Assembly: GCA_964418595.1 (NCBI GenBank)
Contig: CAYQMF010000009.1
Span: forward strand, 33,927 to 97,926
DNA: 64,000 nucleotides
Source of the DNA: CAYQMF01 sp964418595
Lineage (GTDB): Bacteria; Planctomycetota; UBA1135; UBA2386
Reading direction: 5' to 3'
Made by a program: the position numbers and the translations under genes. The notes beneath the pieces were generated by a model that saw only the letters and a program-made list of their open reading frames with translations, ran no database searches and was not told the DNA's origin. Of this stretch, positions 56,459-64,000 are shown in pieces (positions within the stretch are counted from its first letter, which is position 1; each line of letters starts with the position of its first letter).

Positions 56459-57460
56459 CTACTTGACGTCTTCTCCCACCGCCTCGATCACCGCGCCGAC
56501 CAGAGTCGGCGTGTCGACCGCCTCCGCCTGCCCGTCGTAGTTGAGGAGCACGCGATGCTGCAGCACCTCGCGCGCGAAGGCCCGCACGTCGGCGAACGAC
56601 ACGTGCCCGCGCCCGGCGACCAGCGCGCGCACGCGCGCCGCGCGCAGCAGCGCCTGCGCCGCGCGCGGGCTCGCGCCGAAGCGCACGTAGCGCTGCACGG
56701 TCGGCGGCGCGGTCGGATCCTGCGGGTGGGTCGCCAGCACCAGGCGCGCGGCGTAGTCCCGCATCGGCGGCGCCACCACCACCTCGCGCAGCAGCTCGCG
56801 GGCGGCGAGGATCTTCGCGCCGTCGAGCGCCGCGGCGGGCGGCGGCGGGTGGCCTTCCTCCGTGCGCAGCAGCATCTCGTTGAGGCCGTTGCGGTCGAGG
56901 CCCGGCACGTCGACCTTGAACAGGAAGCGGTCGAGCTGCGCCTCCGGCAGCGGGTAGGTGCCCTCCTGCTCGATGGGATTCTGCGTGGCGAGCACCATGA
57001 ACGGCTGGCTCAGCTTGCGGCTCACCCCGGCGGTCGTCACCGTCCCCTCCTGCATGCACTCGAGGAGCGCGGCCTGGGTCTTCGGCGTGGCGCGGTTGAT
57101 CTCGTCGGCCAGCAGGAGCTGCGTGAACACCGGGCCGGCCTGGAACTCCAGCCGGTAGCGGCCGGTGTCGTCGGTGTTGAGCACGCTCGTGCCGAGCACG
57201 TCGGTCGGCATCAGGTCGGGCGTGAACTGGATGCGGCGGAACTCGAGGTGCAGCGCCTGCGCGAGCGACTTGACGAGCACGGTCTTGCCGAGACCGGGGA
57301 GGCCTTCGAGGAGGAGGTGGCCGCCGGCGAAGAGCGCGGTCAGCGCGCACTCGACGACGCGGGCCTGTCCGACGATGACCTTCTCGACCTCTGCGCGCAC
57401 GCGCTCGAACGAAGTCTGGAAGGCCGTGATCGCCGCAAGGGGTTGGGGTGCTTCACTCAT
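56459..57460 (-). CDS. MoxR-family AAA+ ATPase
   Basis: A 333-residue MoxR protein: Walker A EGLPGLGKT, Walker B LLLADEINRATPKTQAALLE, sensor-1 VLATQNPIEQEGTYPLPEAQ and Arg finger region LDRFLFKVDV. A C-terminal lid domain carries FGASPRAAQALLRAARVRAL. MoxR ATPases remodel or activate VWA-domain client proteins. Its ATG overlaps the upstream VWA gene's stop by 4 nt. Confidence 0.96.
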   Translation of the reverse strand: MSEAPQPLAAITAFQTSFERVRAEVEKVIVGQARVVECALTALFAGGHLLLEGLPGLGKTVLVKSLAQALHLEFRRIQFTPDLMPTDVLGTSVLNTDDTGRYRLEFQAGPVFTQLLLADEINRATPKTQAALLECMQEGTVTTAGVSRKLSQPFMVLATQNPIEQEGTYPLPEAQLDRFLFKVDVPGLDRNGLNEMLLRTEEGHPPPPAAALDGAKILAARELLREVVVAPPMRDYAARLVLATHPQDPTAPPTVQRYVRFGASPRAAQALLRAARVRALVAGRGHVSFADVRAFAREVLQHRVLLNYDGQAEAVDTPTLVGAVIEAVGEDVK

Positions 57461-60396
57461 GGTTTGGATTCGGGCGGCTCGGGTCGCTGGGCGCGCTTGC
57501 GCGCCAGCAGACGCGCGGTGGTGCCTTCGTCGCCCGCGACGCCCGGGGCTGGCGCGGGGCGAGGCGGTGGCGGTGGCGGTGGCTTGGGCGGGGCGGCTCT
57601 CGGCGTCGGCACCGTCGACGTCGGCGGCGCCTCGACGGGGTCGACGTGCGCTTCGGTCGCCGCCGGGGTCGTGCGTTCGTGCGCGCGCGCCGCCGCCGCC
57701 TCGCGCTTGTGTTCGAGCAGCGCGGCGGCCAGCTCGGGCGCTGCGATCTCCTTCCGCACCCGATGCCAGCCGAGCTGCACGCGGCGGAACGCCACCTCCA
57801 GCAGCAGCAACGCGGACGCCAACCAGAGCAACGGCACGAGCCACAGCCGTGACGTCGACGGCAGCACGTCGGGGCGCGCGAACAGCTCGCCGCCGCGCTC
57901 GTCGCCGCGCAACAGCCGCGCGCCGGTGCGCGCGACGATCTGCCGCAGGCGCTCCGGGTCGGAACGGAAGCGCGTGTACTCGCCGCCATACGGCACCGCG
58001 AGCCCGACGTGCGCGCGGTCGTTCCCGGCGCTGACGCTCACCTCGTAGCGCCCGACGCCCGGCAGCGGGAAGCGCGCCTCGTAGCGCCGCGGTCCGACCT
58101 GGGTGAGGTCGAGGGCGACGGTGCCCTGCGGCCCGCGCATCTCCGCGCGCAGGTCGAGGAGCGCGTCGTCGGTGCCGTGGTCTTCCACCTGCAGGAGCCC
58201 CGTGCCGAACACCGCGAGCGCGCGCGCGAACAAACGCTCCGGGCGCGGTTGCCGCGCCACGTCGCTCACGAGCTGGTGCACGAACGCGCGGTAGTGCTCC
58301 CACCCGACCCAGTCGCGACCCCAACGGCCGCCGAGGTCGCTGGTGAACGCCGCCGCCGCGCCGACCCCGTAGCGCCACTGCGCGAGCACCGGTTCGGACC
58401 GCTCCGGGTCGGGGCCTTCGAGCACGGTGAGCGCACGGCCCTTCGGCGTCGTCAGCACCATCCCGTGCAGCGGCGGCAGCGCGTCGATCCCCTTGAGCAC
58501 CGGCGCCGGCATCATCACGCCGGGCGTGAAGGTCGTCTCGACGATCGCCGGGGTGCGCGAGGTCTTCGCCTCCTTGATGAAGATCGCCGGCAGCTCGTCG
58601 GGGCTGCTCGGCATGTAGTAGCGCCCGCCGGTGGCGTTGGCGATCGCCTGCATGGTGCCGGTGTCGACCCGGCCGTGCGGGAACACGGTCACCGCCGACA
58701 CCGTGATGCGCGACGCCTGGTAGCTCGCGAGCAGCGCCGGTGGCGGCGGCTGCGGGTCGCCGTCGGAGATGATGATCACGTGCTTCAGTGCCGCGTCGCT
58801 CGCGGCCAGCGCATCGTGTGCCATCAACATCGTGGGCCCGAAGCCCGGCATGTCGCCGACCTGCGCGGCGTTGACCTTCACGGCGAGGCTCTCGTACTCG
58901 CCGGCGGGCGTGAGCGGGAAGAGCCAGGAGTCCTGGCGCTGGTAGTCGTAGGCGAGCACGCCCACGAGGTCGCGCGGGTGCAGGACCTTCATCGCCGCCA
59001 GCGTGATGCGCTTGCCCCAGGTGTTGCCCTGCGGGAACTCGCAGGTGTGCAGCACGATCGCGAGCGCGCCCTTGGGCAGCTTCTTCTCGTCGGAGAGGTC
59101 GGTCGACAGCGGCAGCGCCTGCTCGATCGGCGTCTGCCCGTAGCCGCCGGGACCGAAGGTCTGCGGGCTGCCCAGCATCAGGAGCCCGCTGCTCTGGTGG
59201 AAGACCGCGTCGTGCACGGCCTGCATCTGCGGCACGGTCCAGTCCTCGCGCGGCGGATCGACGAGGACGATCGCGTCGTACGGCAGGAGCTGCAGCGCCT
59301 CGCTCGGCAGCGCCGGGGCATCGATGACGTCGACCTCGTGTTCGTGCGCGCGCAAGGCGTTGGCGAGGGTGGCCGCGTCGATGCCGTCGCTCGCCCGGCC
59401 GTGCACCACGAGCATGCGGCCGCGGCCGGCGATGTGGACGCCGGCGAGCCCGTCGTTGTTCTGGCTCCAGAAGTCGCTGCCCGGGTCGGGCTCGACGTGC
59501 GCGCGCAGCTCGTGGTAGCCGGCGGCGCGCATGGGCAGCGACGCAGAGAGGCGCGTCTTGCCGGCGGTCCACGTGACGCGCTGGCGCGCGACCACCGCGC
59601 CGTTGTCGGTGATCGTCAGCTCGCCGCTGCCTTGGCCTGCGGCAGCGAGGAGCACGCTCGGCGCGATCGTCTCGCCGATGGCGACGCGCAGCGGCAGCTC
59701 CAGCTTCTCGATCCACACCTCGTTGCGGCCGTCGTACTCGACGGGCAGGACGTCGACCGGCACGCCGCGGCCCACGAGGTCGGCGAGCACGGCGTCGAGG
59801 TTGCCGGCGGTGTCGACACCGTCGGACACCAGCACGATGCGGCCGGGTCGGCCCGGCGGCAGGAGGGCGGCGGCGGTCGCGAGACCTTCGCCGAGGTCGG
59901 TCGCGGAGCGGTCGATGCCGACGTTGATGCTCTCGAAGGGCAGCGCCGTCGCCGGCGGCAGCTCGACGCCCGCGTTGCGGCCGAAGAACACGAGGCCGAC
60001 CTCGTCGGCGGCGGGCTTGTCGGCGCTCGCCGCGAGCGCGAAGCGCAGCGCGCCCTGCAGGGAGGCGCTCTGCACGGAGTCGGAGTGGTCGATCGCGAAG
60101 ACGATCACGGCGCGGTCGTCGGTGCGGTGTGTGCGCGGCTCGCACAGGGCGAAGATCAGGACGGCGAGCAGCAGGAGGCGCGTGACGCCGACCAGCGCGT
60201 GGCGGGTCGTGGCGAGGCCGGCGCGACCGCGGAGGTGCACGTGCCACGACCAGGGCAGGAGCGGCAGCAGGAGCAGCGGCAGGTGCGAGCCGAAGGAGAG
60301 CGAGCCCGCGGCGAGGGCGAGGGCGGTGCCGGCGCCGAGGGTCGCGAGCAACGCGACGCACGGGAGCCAAGCGCGGCCGTGGGTGATCGCGTTCAC
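57457..60396 (-). CDS. Large VWA/glutamine-amidotransferase-like membrane protein
   Basis: A 979-residue protein from a GTG at 60396 (a second GTG one codon upstream) that overlaps the ABC-NHL stop by 4 nt. Two or three N-terminal membrane helices (PCVALLATLGAGTALALAAG; ALVGVTRLLLLAVLIFALCE). A VWA domain follows with MIDAS DHSDS, then a long beta-rich region. A class-I amidotransferase-like fold has MLVVHGRASDGIDAATLANA and LLPYDAIVLVDPPR. A second VWA-like segment contains HVIIISDGDPQPP. A late membrane helix (LWLVPLLWLASALLLLEVAF) and a Pro-rich cytoplasmic tail of about 100 residues end the protein. Confidence 0.9.
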   Translation of the reverse strand: MNAITHGRAWLPCVALLATLGAGTALALAAGSLSFGSHLPLLLLPLLPWSWHVHLRGRAGLATTRHALVGVTRLLLLAVLIFALCEPRTHRTDDRAVIVFAIDHSDSVQSASLQGALRFALAASADKPAADEVGLVFFGRNAGVELPPATALPFESINVGIDRSATDLGEGLATAAALLPPGRPGRIVLVSDGVDTAGNLDAVLADLVGRGVPVDVLPVEYDGRNEVWIEKLELPLRVAIGETIAPSVLLAAAGQGSGELTITDNGAVVARQRVTWTAGKTRLSASLPMRAAGYHELRAHVEPDPGSDFWSQNNDGLAGVHIAGRGRMLVVHGRASDGIDAATLANALRAHEHEVDVIDAPALPSEALQLLPYDAIVLVDPPREDWTVPQMQAVHDAVFHQSSGLLMLGSPQTFGPGGYGQTPIEQALPLSTDLSDEKKLPKGALAIVLHTCEFPQGNTWGKRITLAAMKVLHPRDLVGVLAYDYQRQDSWLFPLTPAGEYESLAVKVNAAQVGDMPGFGPTMLMAHDALAASDAALKHVIIISDGDPQPPPPALLASYQASRITVSAVTVFPHGRVDTGTMQAIANATGGRYYMPSSPDELPAIFIKEAKTSRTPAIVETTFTPGVMMPAPVLKGIDALPPLHGMVLTTPKGRALTVLEGPDPERSEPVLAQWRYGVGAAAAFTSDLGGRWGRDWVGWEHYRAFVHQLVSDVARQPRPERLFARALAVFGTGLLQVEDHGTDDALLDLRAEMRGPQGTVALDLTQVGPRRYEARFPLPGVGRYEVSVSAGNDRAHVGLAVPYGGEYTRFRSDPERLRQIVARTGARLLRGDERGGELFARPDVLPSTSRLWLVPLLWLASALLLLEVAFRRVQLGWHRVRKEIAAPELAAALLEHKREAAAARAHERTTPAATEAHVDPVEAPPTSTVPTPRAAPPKPPPPPPPRPAPAPGVAGDEGTTARLLARKRAQRPEPPESKP

Positions 60397-61913
60397 CACT
60401 GCACCTGCACGAGCCGCTTGTTTCCGGTGTCGGCGATCAGCGCCACGCGGTCGCGCAGTCCCACCGACCACGGCGTCGCCAGCTCGTCGCGGCCGCGACC
60501 CGGCCGGCCGTACCGCGTGCGGCGCGTGCCGTCGGCGGCGAACTCCGTGAGGCAACCGCCGCCGTACTCGGCCACGAGCACGGTGCCGTCCGCGCCGACG
60601 GCGACGTCGTACGGGCAGGCGAGGTCGTGCGCCGCGGGGAAGGAGCGCACGTGCGCGCCGTCGCGCGTGAACACCTGCACGCGCCCGTTCATCGCGTCGG
60701 CGAGGTAGAGGTGCGCGCCGTGGCACGCCGCCCCCGCCGGCCGCTGCAGTTCGTCGGGTCCGGTGCCGAAGCGACCGAACGCGGACAGCCAGGTGCCGTC
60801 GGCCTTGAACTTCTGCACGCGGTCGTTGCCGCCGTACTCGGCCACGTACAGGTCGCCCGCGTCGTCCTGCACGACGCACACCGGGTAGCGGAACTGGCCG
60901 GGCGCATCGCCGTGCGCCCCGAGCATGCTCTGCACGCTGCCGTCGGCGGCGAAGAAGACCACGCGGTGGTAGTGCGTGTCGGCGACCGCGATGCGCCCGT
61001 CGGCGAGCAGGCACACGCCCTCGGGGTTGCCCACGCCGTGGTCGGGCATCGACCACTGACGTTGCAGATCGCCCTCGGCGCCGAAGACCAGCACGCGGCC
61101 GGCGTCGTCGAGGACGAGCCACGTGTCGCCGGGACCGGGTGACACTGCGCGCGGGGCGGGCGCGCGGGCTTCGGCGTTCGCTCCCATGCTGGGCAGCGCG
61201 ATCGCGCGCCGCATGACGGCGAGATCCACCGCGGCGTCGTGCGCGCAACCCGCGAGCAAGAAGGTACCGGCACAGACGATGGACAGGAGTGCGTGCCGGA
61301 GCGTCGCGGCGCCCGCCGACAACCGACCGTCGGCCAGCGTCAGTTCGGCCGTGGCCAGCGCATCGAGCCGCGCGCGCGCGTGCGTGGCGACCACGAGGGA
61401 GCGGCCTTCGTCCGCGGCGTCGCGGAGCAAGTCGGCGCAAGCCGACGCGTGCGCGTCGTCGAGGTGCGCGAAGGGCTCGTCGAGGACGACGGTCGCCGCG
61501 CCGGTCGCGAGCGCCCGCGCCAGAGCCACGCGGCTCTGCTGCCCGGTCGACAACGTCGCCGGCCGTCGGTCGGCGACGGAGGCAAGGTCGAGCCGCTCCA
61601 GCAGCGCGTCGGTCGCTGGCGCGCACGTCGTCCCCCGCGGCCGCACGAGGTCGAGGTGCTCCCGCACCGTGACGTGCGGCCACAACCCGAAGTCCGCCGG
61701 CATCCAGGCGCACGGCGGCCCGAGCGCGTGGATCGTGCCGGCGGTCGGCGCGACGTAGCCGACCAGCAGTTCGAGCAGCGACGACTTGCCCGCGCCCGAG
61801 GGTCCGAGCACCAGGGTGACGCCGCGGCGCACGGTGCCGGTGACGTCACTCAGCCGCGGGCGCGCACCGCCTCGCAGACTCACTCCTTCGAGCTGCCACA
61901 GCACCTCGGCCAT
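60393..61913 (-). CDS. ABC ATPase fused to a lipoprotein-like NHL propeller
   Basis: 506 residues. The ABC ATPase (about 1-210) is complete: Walker A GPSGAGKSS, Q-loop region MPADFGLWPHVTV, signature LSTGQQSRVALARAL, Walker B VVLDEPFAHLDD, and switch VVATHAR. At about 217 a second export signal follows (LRHALLSIVCAGTFLLAGC), ending in a lipobox. The rest is a six-bladed NHL propeller (FGAEGDLQRQW, GQFRYPVCVVQDDAGDLYVA, ADTGNKRLVQV). Normally these would be separate proteins. The start at 61913 was chosen because upstream is low complexity and a GCTACGGT element lies 10 nt before it. It is the first gene of the cluster. Confidence 0.9.
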   Translation of the reverse strand: MAEVLWQLEGVSLRGGARPRLSDVTGTVRRGVTLVLGPSGAGKSSLLELLVGYVAPTAGTIHALGPPCAWMPADFGLWPHVTVREHLDLVRPRGTTCAPATDALLERLDLASVADRRPATLSTGQQSRVALARALATGAATVVLDEPFAHLDDAHASACADLLRDAADEGRSLVVATHARARLDALATAELTLADGRLSAGAATLRHALLSIVCAGTFLLAGCAHDAAVDLAVMRRAIALPSMGANAEARAPAPRAVSPGPGDTWLVLDDAGRVLVFGAEGDLQRQWSMPDHGVGNPEGVCLLADGRIAVADTHYHRVVFFAADGSVQSMLGAHGDAPGQFRYPVCVVQDDAGDLYVAEYGGNDRVQKFKADGTWLSAFGRFGTGPDELQRPAGAACHGAHLYLADAMNGRVQVFTRDGAHVRSFPAAHDLACPYDVAVGADGTVLVAEYGGGCLTEFAADGTRRTRYGRPGRGRDELATPWSVGLRDRVALIADTGNKRLVQVQW

Positions 61914-61923
61914 CGGGCCGGCT

Positions 61924-61931
61924 ACCGTAGC
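61924..61931 (-). promoter_or_regulatory. Candidate -10 element of the MoxR/ABC cluster (GCTACGGT)
   Basis: GCTACGGT on the minus strand, 10 nt before the ATG of the first cluster gene; this would be the only promoter needed for the eight genes. Confidence 0.45.
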
Positions 61932-62431
61932 ACTCCGTCCATTGATCCACCCGCGATCGCTGCGGCGAGGCCCCCGCCGGCCACCACGCTGCCCTGGGTG
62001 TGAGCTGACCACGGGTACGCCGCGTCCCGATTCGTGGGCCGTAAGCGGACGCTGCGTACCATGTCCACCGGGCCGGCCAACCTTGCCGCGCTCCTGGACC
62101 CAACCTACGTCCACCAAGACACCAAGACACGCTCCGACGGGCCAACTACTCAAGCCTCACATCCCGCGCGACGCGCGACGCGACTCGCAACTTGTTCGAC
62201 CGTTCGACCTATTGCTCCAACTCTTCGCATGCCACCACATGGCGATCTCAAGGCCGGAGTCTACGCTATGCGGGCGCGGCCGTCAGACCCTATACTCTAC
62301 TCAACACCGTGACCAGATCGAACGACAGACTGCCGAGCTGCGGCAGGTAGTAACCGTCTCGTCATCTCTTGACCCGGTTAGCCCTCCCGCTCGGCTGCCT
62401 TCTCGCCACTCACATCTTGCTTGTTTCAGGA
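61932..62431. other. 500-bp intergenic region, falling GC
   Basis: No frame reads as a recognisable protein, and there is no RNA gene or repeat that I can see. GC content drops from the cluster value to roughly 55% by about 62100, marking the edge of the lower-GC segment that contains the next gene. Confidence 0.6.
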
Positions 62432-63718
62432 CTAGCGAGAGCTGAGCCTTCTGATCCTATCCGCCAAGTCCACGGTGAACCGCGTATCGCCCGTAACGCC
62501 ATAGGCTCGCCACCAAGACAAAGCGGCCTGATAGCTTCTAGTATCTAGCCTCGATTCGCCACCTCTTGGCAACAGCGCCGATCCTACAACGTTGCTGATT
62601 GCGACGTCTGAGCCACCCGGTCCGACCACGATCATCTGGCCCAGCACTATTGATCCCACCCAGTGCGGACCTAGATGCAATGGTAGAGCCAGTGGGCACA
62701 GAGCGTCCCTTGAGCGGACTTCTGCGCTGGGCCAAACGACACTCTTGGCACACACGACGTCAGCCCGCAATATCGCAAGCTCACCAGCCAGCTGCTCGAT
62801 GGGTAACGGTGCTCCGTCAGGCCGTATTGCGTACCACCAAACAATCTGAGCCATCACCGGACCCTCTTGTCCCGCCATGGAGTAGCTCGCGCCCACGCCG
62901 TACCTCCCGGTTCCAGCGCGGCACCGATCCGGTTGGCAAATCAACGGGGAAACATGCGCAGCGCCAAAGGCATGAGGGACACCATAGGTGTCCACGGGCC
63001 ACAACCAGTGACTGGCCAGTTCATTCACGCCGAGTTCTAGGCGATACCTCGAACCCCAGATCATGCCTCTATCGAGACTGAAACTTAGCCTCAGGCCTAT
63101 ATCCGTCGGGCCGACGCTGCCAATTCGTGTCCGCTCCCCGCTGCCTCTCCCCCTGCCCTCTTGCACCAGGAAGACCTCACCAGGCCTCGACGACCGCAGG
63201 CTGATGGGGTCACGCCTCGTTTGGCCTTGGTTGAATTCTAGGAACCCAGCGTTATTGCCTGATAGGTCTACTACCCGACGGTCCAATTGCCAGCGTCCAT
63301 TATAGAGGAAGTAGTACCTGACTTGAGTGCTGAATAACAAGTTGCGGTCCACGGCGTACGCTCCAGCTTCATCGCTCCCTAAGAACGTCGAGAACCGCAC
63401 CTCCGAACCCACCAGTAGCGGACAGTCAGCCTGCGCTGCCACGAGCACCCAATCTCGAGGTTCGGGTAGCGTGTTGCCCAATTCCGCTGCACGCACCTCT
63501 CCTCGTAGACGATCGAGCGCGAACAGACGTCGCGGCATTCCTGATGAGACTGCGAGCGACCCGGGGGAAAACGCCATACCCACCTCGCGCCGAATCGCAA
63601 GGCCGTCGCGTCCGTCCCAAACCACGTGGGCAAGGCCGAAGCCGCTGTCGGTTTGTCCGCCCACCAGATAAGACGTGGCCTCCACTTCCACCAATGATGT
63701 CGACGCTGACGATTCCAC
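62432..63718 (-). CDS. Secreted hypothetical protein, main part after a frameshift
   Basis: A 428-codon frame opening at a GTG. It is beta-rich with no recognised family: VGGQTDSGFGLAHVVW, YYFLYNGRWQLDRRVVDL, SFSLDRGMIWGSRYRLELGV. Codon use is far less GC-biased than in the rest of the window. Its real N-terminus is probably the signal peptide at 63896 in the neighbouring frame, since that has a strong ribosome site while the GTG has none. A single-base indel near 63720 separates the two. The protein would then be about 487 residues and exported. Sequencing error or a true frameshift are both possible. Confidence 0.7.
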   Translation of the reverse strand: MESSASTSLVEVEATSYLVGGQTDSGFGLAHVVWDGRDGLAIRREVGMAFSPGSLAVSSGMPRRLFALDRLRGEVRAAELGNTLPEPRDWVLVAAQADCPLLVGSEVRFSTFLGSDEAGAYAVDRNLLFSTQVRYYFLYNGRWQLDRRVVDLSGNNAGFLEFNQGQTRRDPISLRSSRPGEVFLVQEGRGRGSGERTRIGSVGPTDIGLRLSFSLDRGMIWGSRYRLELGVNELASHWLWPVDTYGVPHAFGAAHVSPLICQPDRCRAGTGRYGVGASYSMAGQEGPVMAQIVWWYAIRPDGAPLPIEQLAGELAILRADVVCAKSVVWPSAEVRSRDALCPLALPLHLGPHWVGSIVLGQMIVVGPGGSDVAISNVVGSALLPRGGESRLDTRSYQAALSWWRAYGVTGDTRFTVDLADRIRRLSSR

Positions 63719-63896
63719 ATCGAATCACACCACGCATGGGTCGCGTGGCACCCAGTGTTCTCCAGCTTACCTCGCGATTCTCCACCGTTATCGCGAGACG
63801 GTGATTCTCGATCGTGAAGGATCGTGAAATCCGTTGAGCGCGGGCAACGGTAGGAATCATGACGCAGGCCACCAGGGCCACAAGACGGCACTTCAT
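63719..63896 (-). pseudogene. Signal-peptide end of the frameshifted secreted protein
   Basis: The ATG at 63896 opens MKCRLVALVACVMIPTVARA, a complete signal peptide, then QRISRSFTIENHRL and SWRTLGATRPMRGVI. After about 57 codons sense is lost in this frame and continues one frame over in the 428-codon frame (FDVESSASTSLVEVEA). The two parts together make one gene. Confidence 0.65.
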
Positions 63897-63904
63897 GATA
63901 GAAA

Positions 63905-63911
63905 CCTTCCT
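63905..63911 (-). promoter_or_regulatory. Ribosome binding site deciding the start at 63896
   Basis: AGGAAGG on the minus strand, 8 nt before the ATG at 63896. It is among the strongest Shine-Dalgarno sites in the window and shows that the signal peptide, not the downstream GTG, is the intended start. Confidence 0.7.
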
Positions 63912-64000
63912 GAACTTGTTTTTGGACTGGTGTTGTCATTTGCTCCGTAAGCGTCCGACGGCCGCGCTCGCGGGAGATGGACTCTCGTCGTGATGTCGCG

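Noticed and set aside
58009..60708. Long plus-strand frame opposite the VWA/amidotransferase-like gene
   Set aside because: It lacks domains and starts inside a confirmed gene; typical shadow.

Overview
The window is very GC-rich (by eye about 70%) and looks like part of a chromosome from a member of the Planctomycetota. The indicators are a sigma factor followed directly by a membrane-anchored Ser/Thr kinase, a second kinase carrying RDD membrane domains, a MoxR/DUF58/von Willebrand (BatA-like) cluster, large secreted SBBP, kelch and HEAT-repeat proteins, and a recurring C-terminal tail on secreted proteins. Placement below phylum cannot be read from the sequence. I saw no rRNA, tRNA, CRISPR array, insertion sequence or prophage.

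Layout. 1-1645: a cut-off SDR gene, a 111-bp tandem repeat interrupted by a 100-N gap, and lemA. 1717-13854: mostly minus strand, with a DUF4003 protein, a HEAT-repeat lipoprotein-like protein, a two-component pair, a small hypothetical, a broken SGNH-hydrolase-like gene and a SWIM/SNF2 helicase. 13969-19955: topA, an RluA-type pseudouridine synthase, an NfeD/SPFH pair and a methyltransferase. 19966-32119: a secreted protein, a sigma factor with a giant kinase fusion, a GH97 glycosidase and an S8 protease lipoprotein. 32231-37343: a DUF4143 ATPase, a chimeric gene remnant and a kinase-RDD-pseudokinase-RDD protein. 37511-43290: an SBBP propeller protein, a carboxypeptidase-regulatory-like repeat protein and a gutted SulP transporter. 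43303-47299: an ABC exporter operon. 47517-49156: hipBA. 49200-61913: eight co-directional, mostly 4-nt-overlapping genes (ABC ATPase-NHL fusion, VWA/glutaminase-like, MoxR, DUF58, BatA-like, two ABC permeases, membrane protein). 62432-63896: a lower-GC secreted protein gene with an apparent frameshift.

How the parts may work together. The 49-62 kb cluster reads as one unit. It combines a MoxR chaperone with its DUF58 and VWA membrane partners and a complete ABC exporter, whose ATPase is fused to what looks like a lipoprotein NHL propeller. The kinase at 22-27 kb is also fused, in frame and at an internal signal-peptide-like segment, to a kelch/Big_1/beta-helix surface protein. Two such fusions in one window are notable.

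A second theme is gene debris. There is a 95-bp GH97 fragment, a helicase fragment joined in frame to an S8-protease fragment, a transporter and an SGNH gene that have lost internal blocks, and an orphan signal peptide. Some of this could be sequencing or assembly error, and the 100-N gap in a tandem repeat shows the assembly is imperfect.

A third theme is a candidate promoter element, GCTANNNT, found 8-29 nt upstream of seven start codons.
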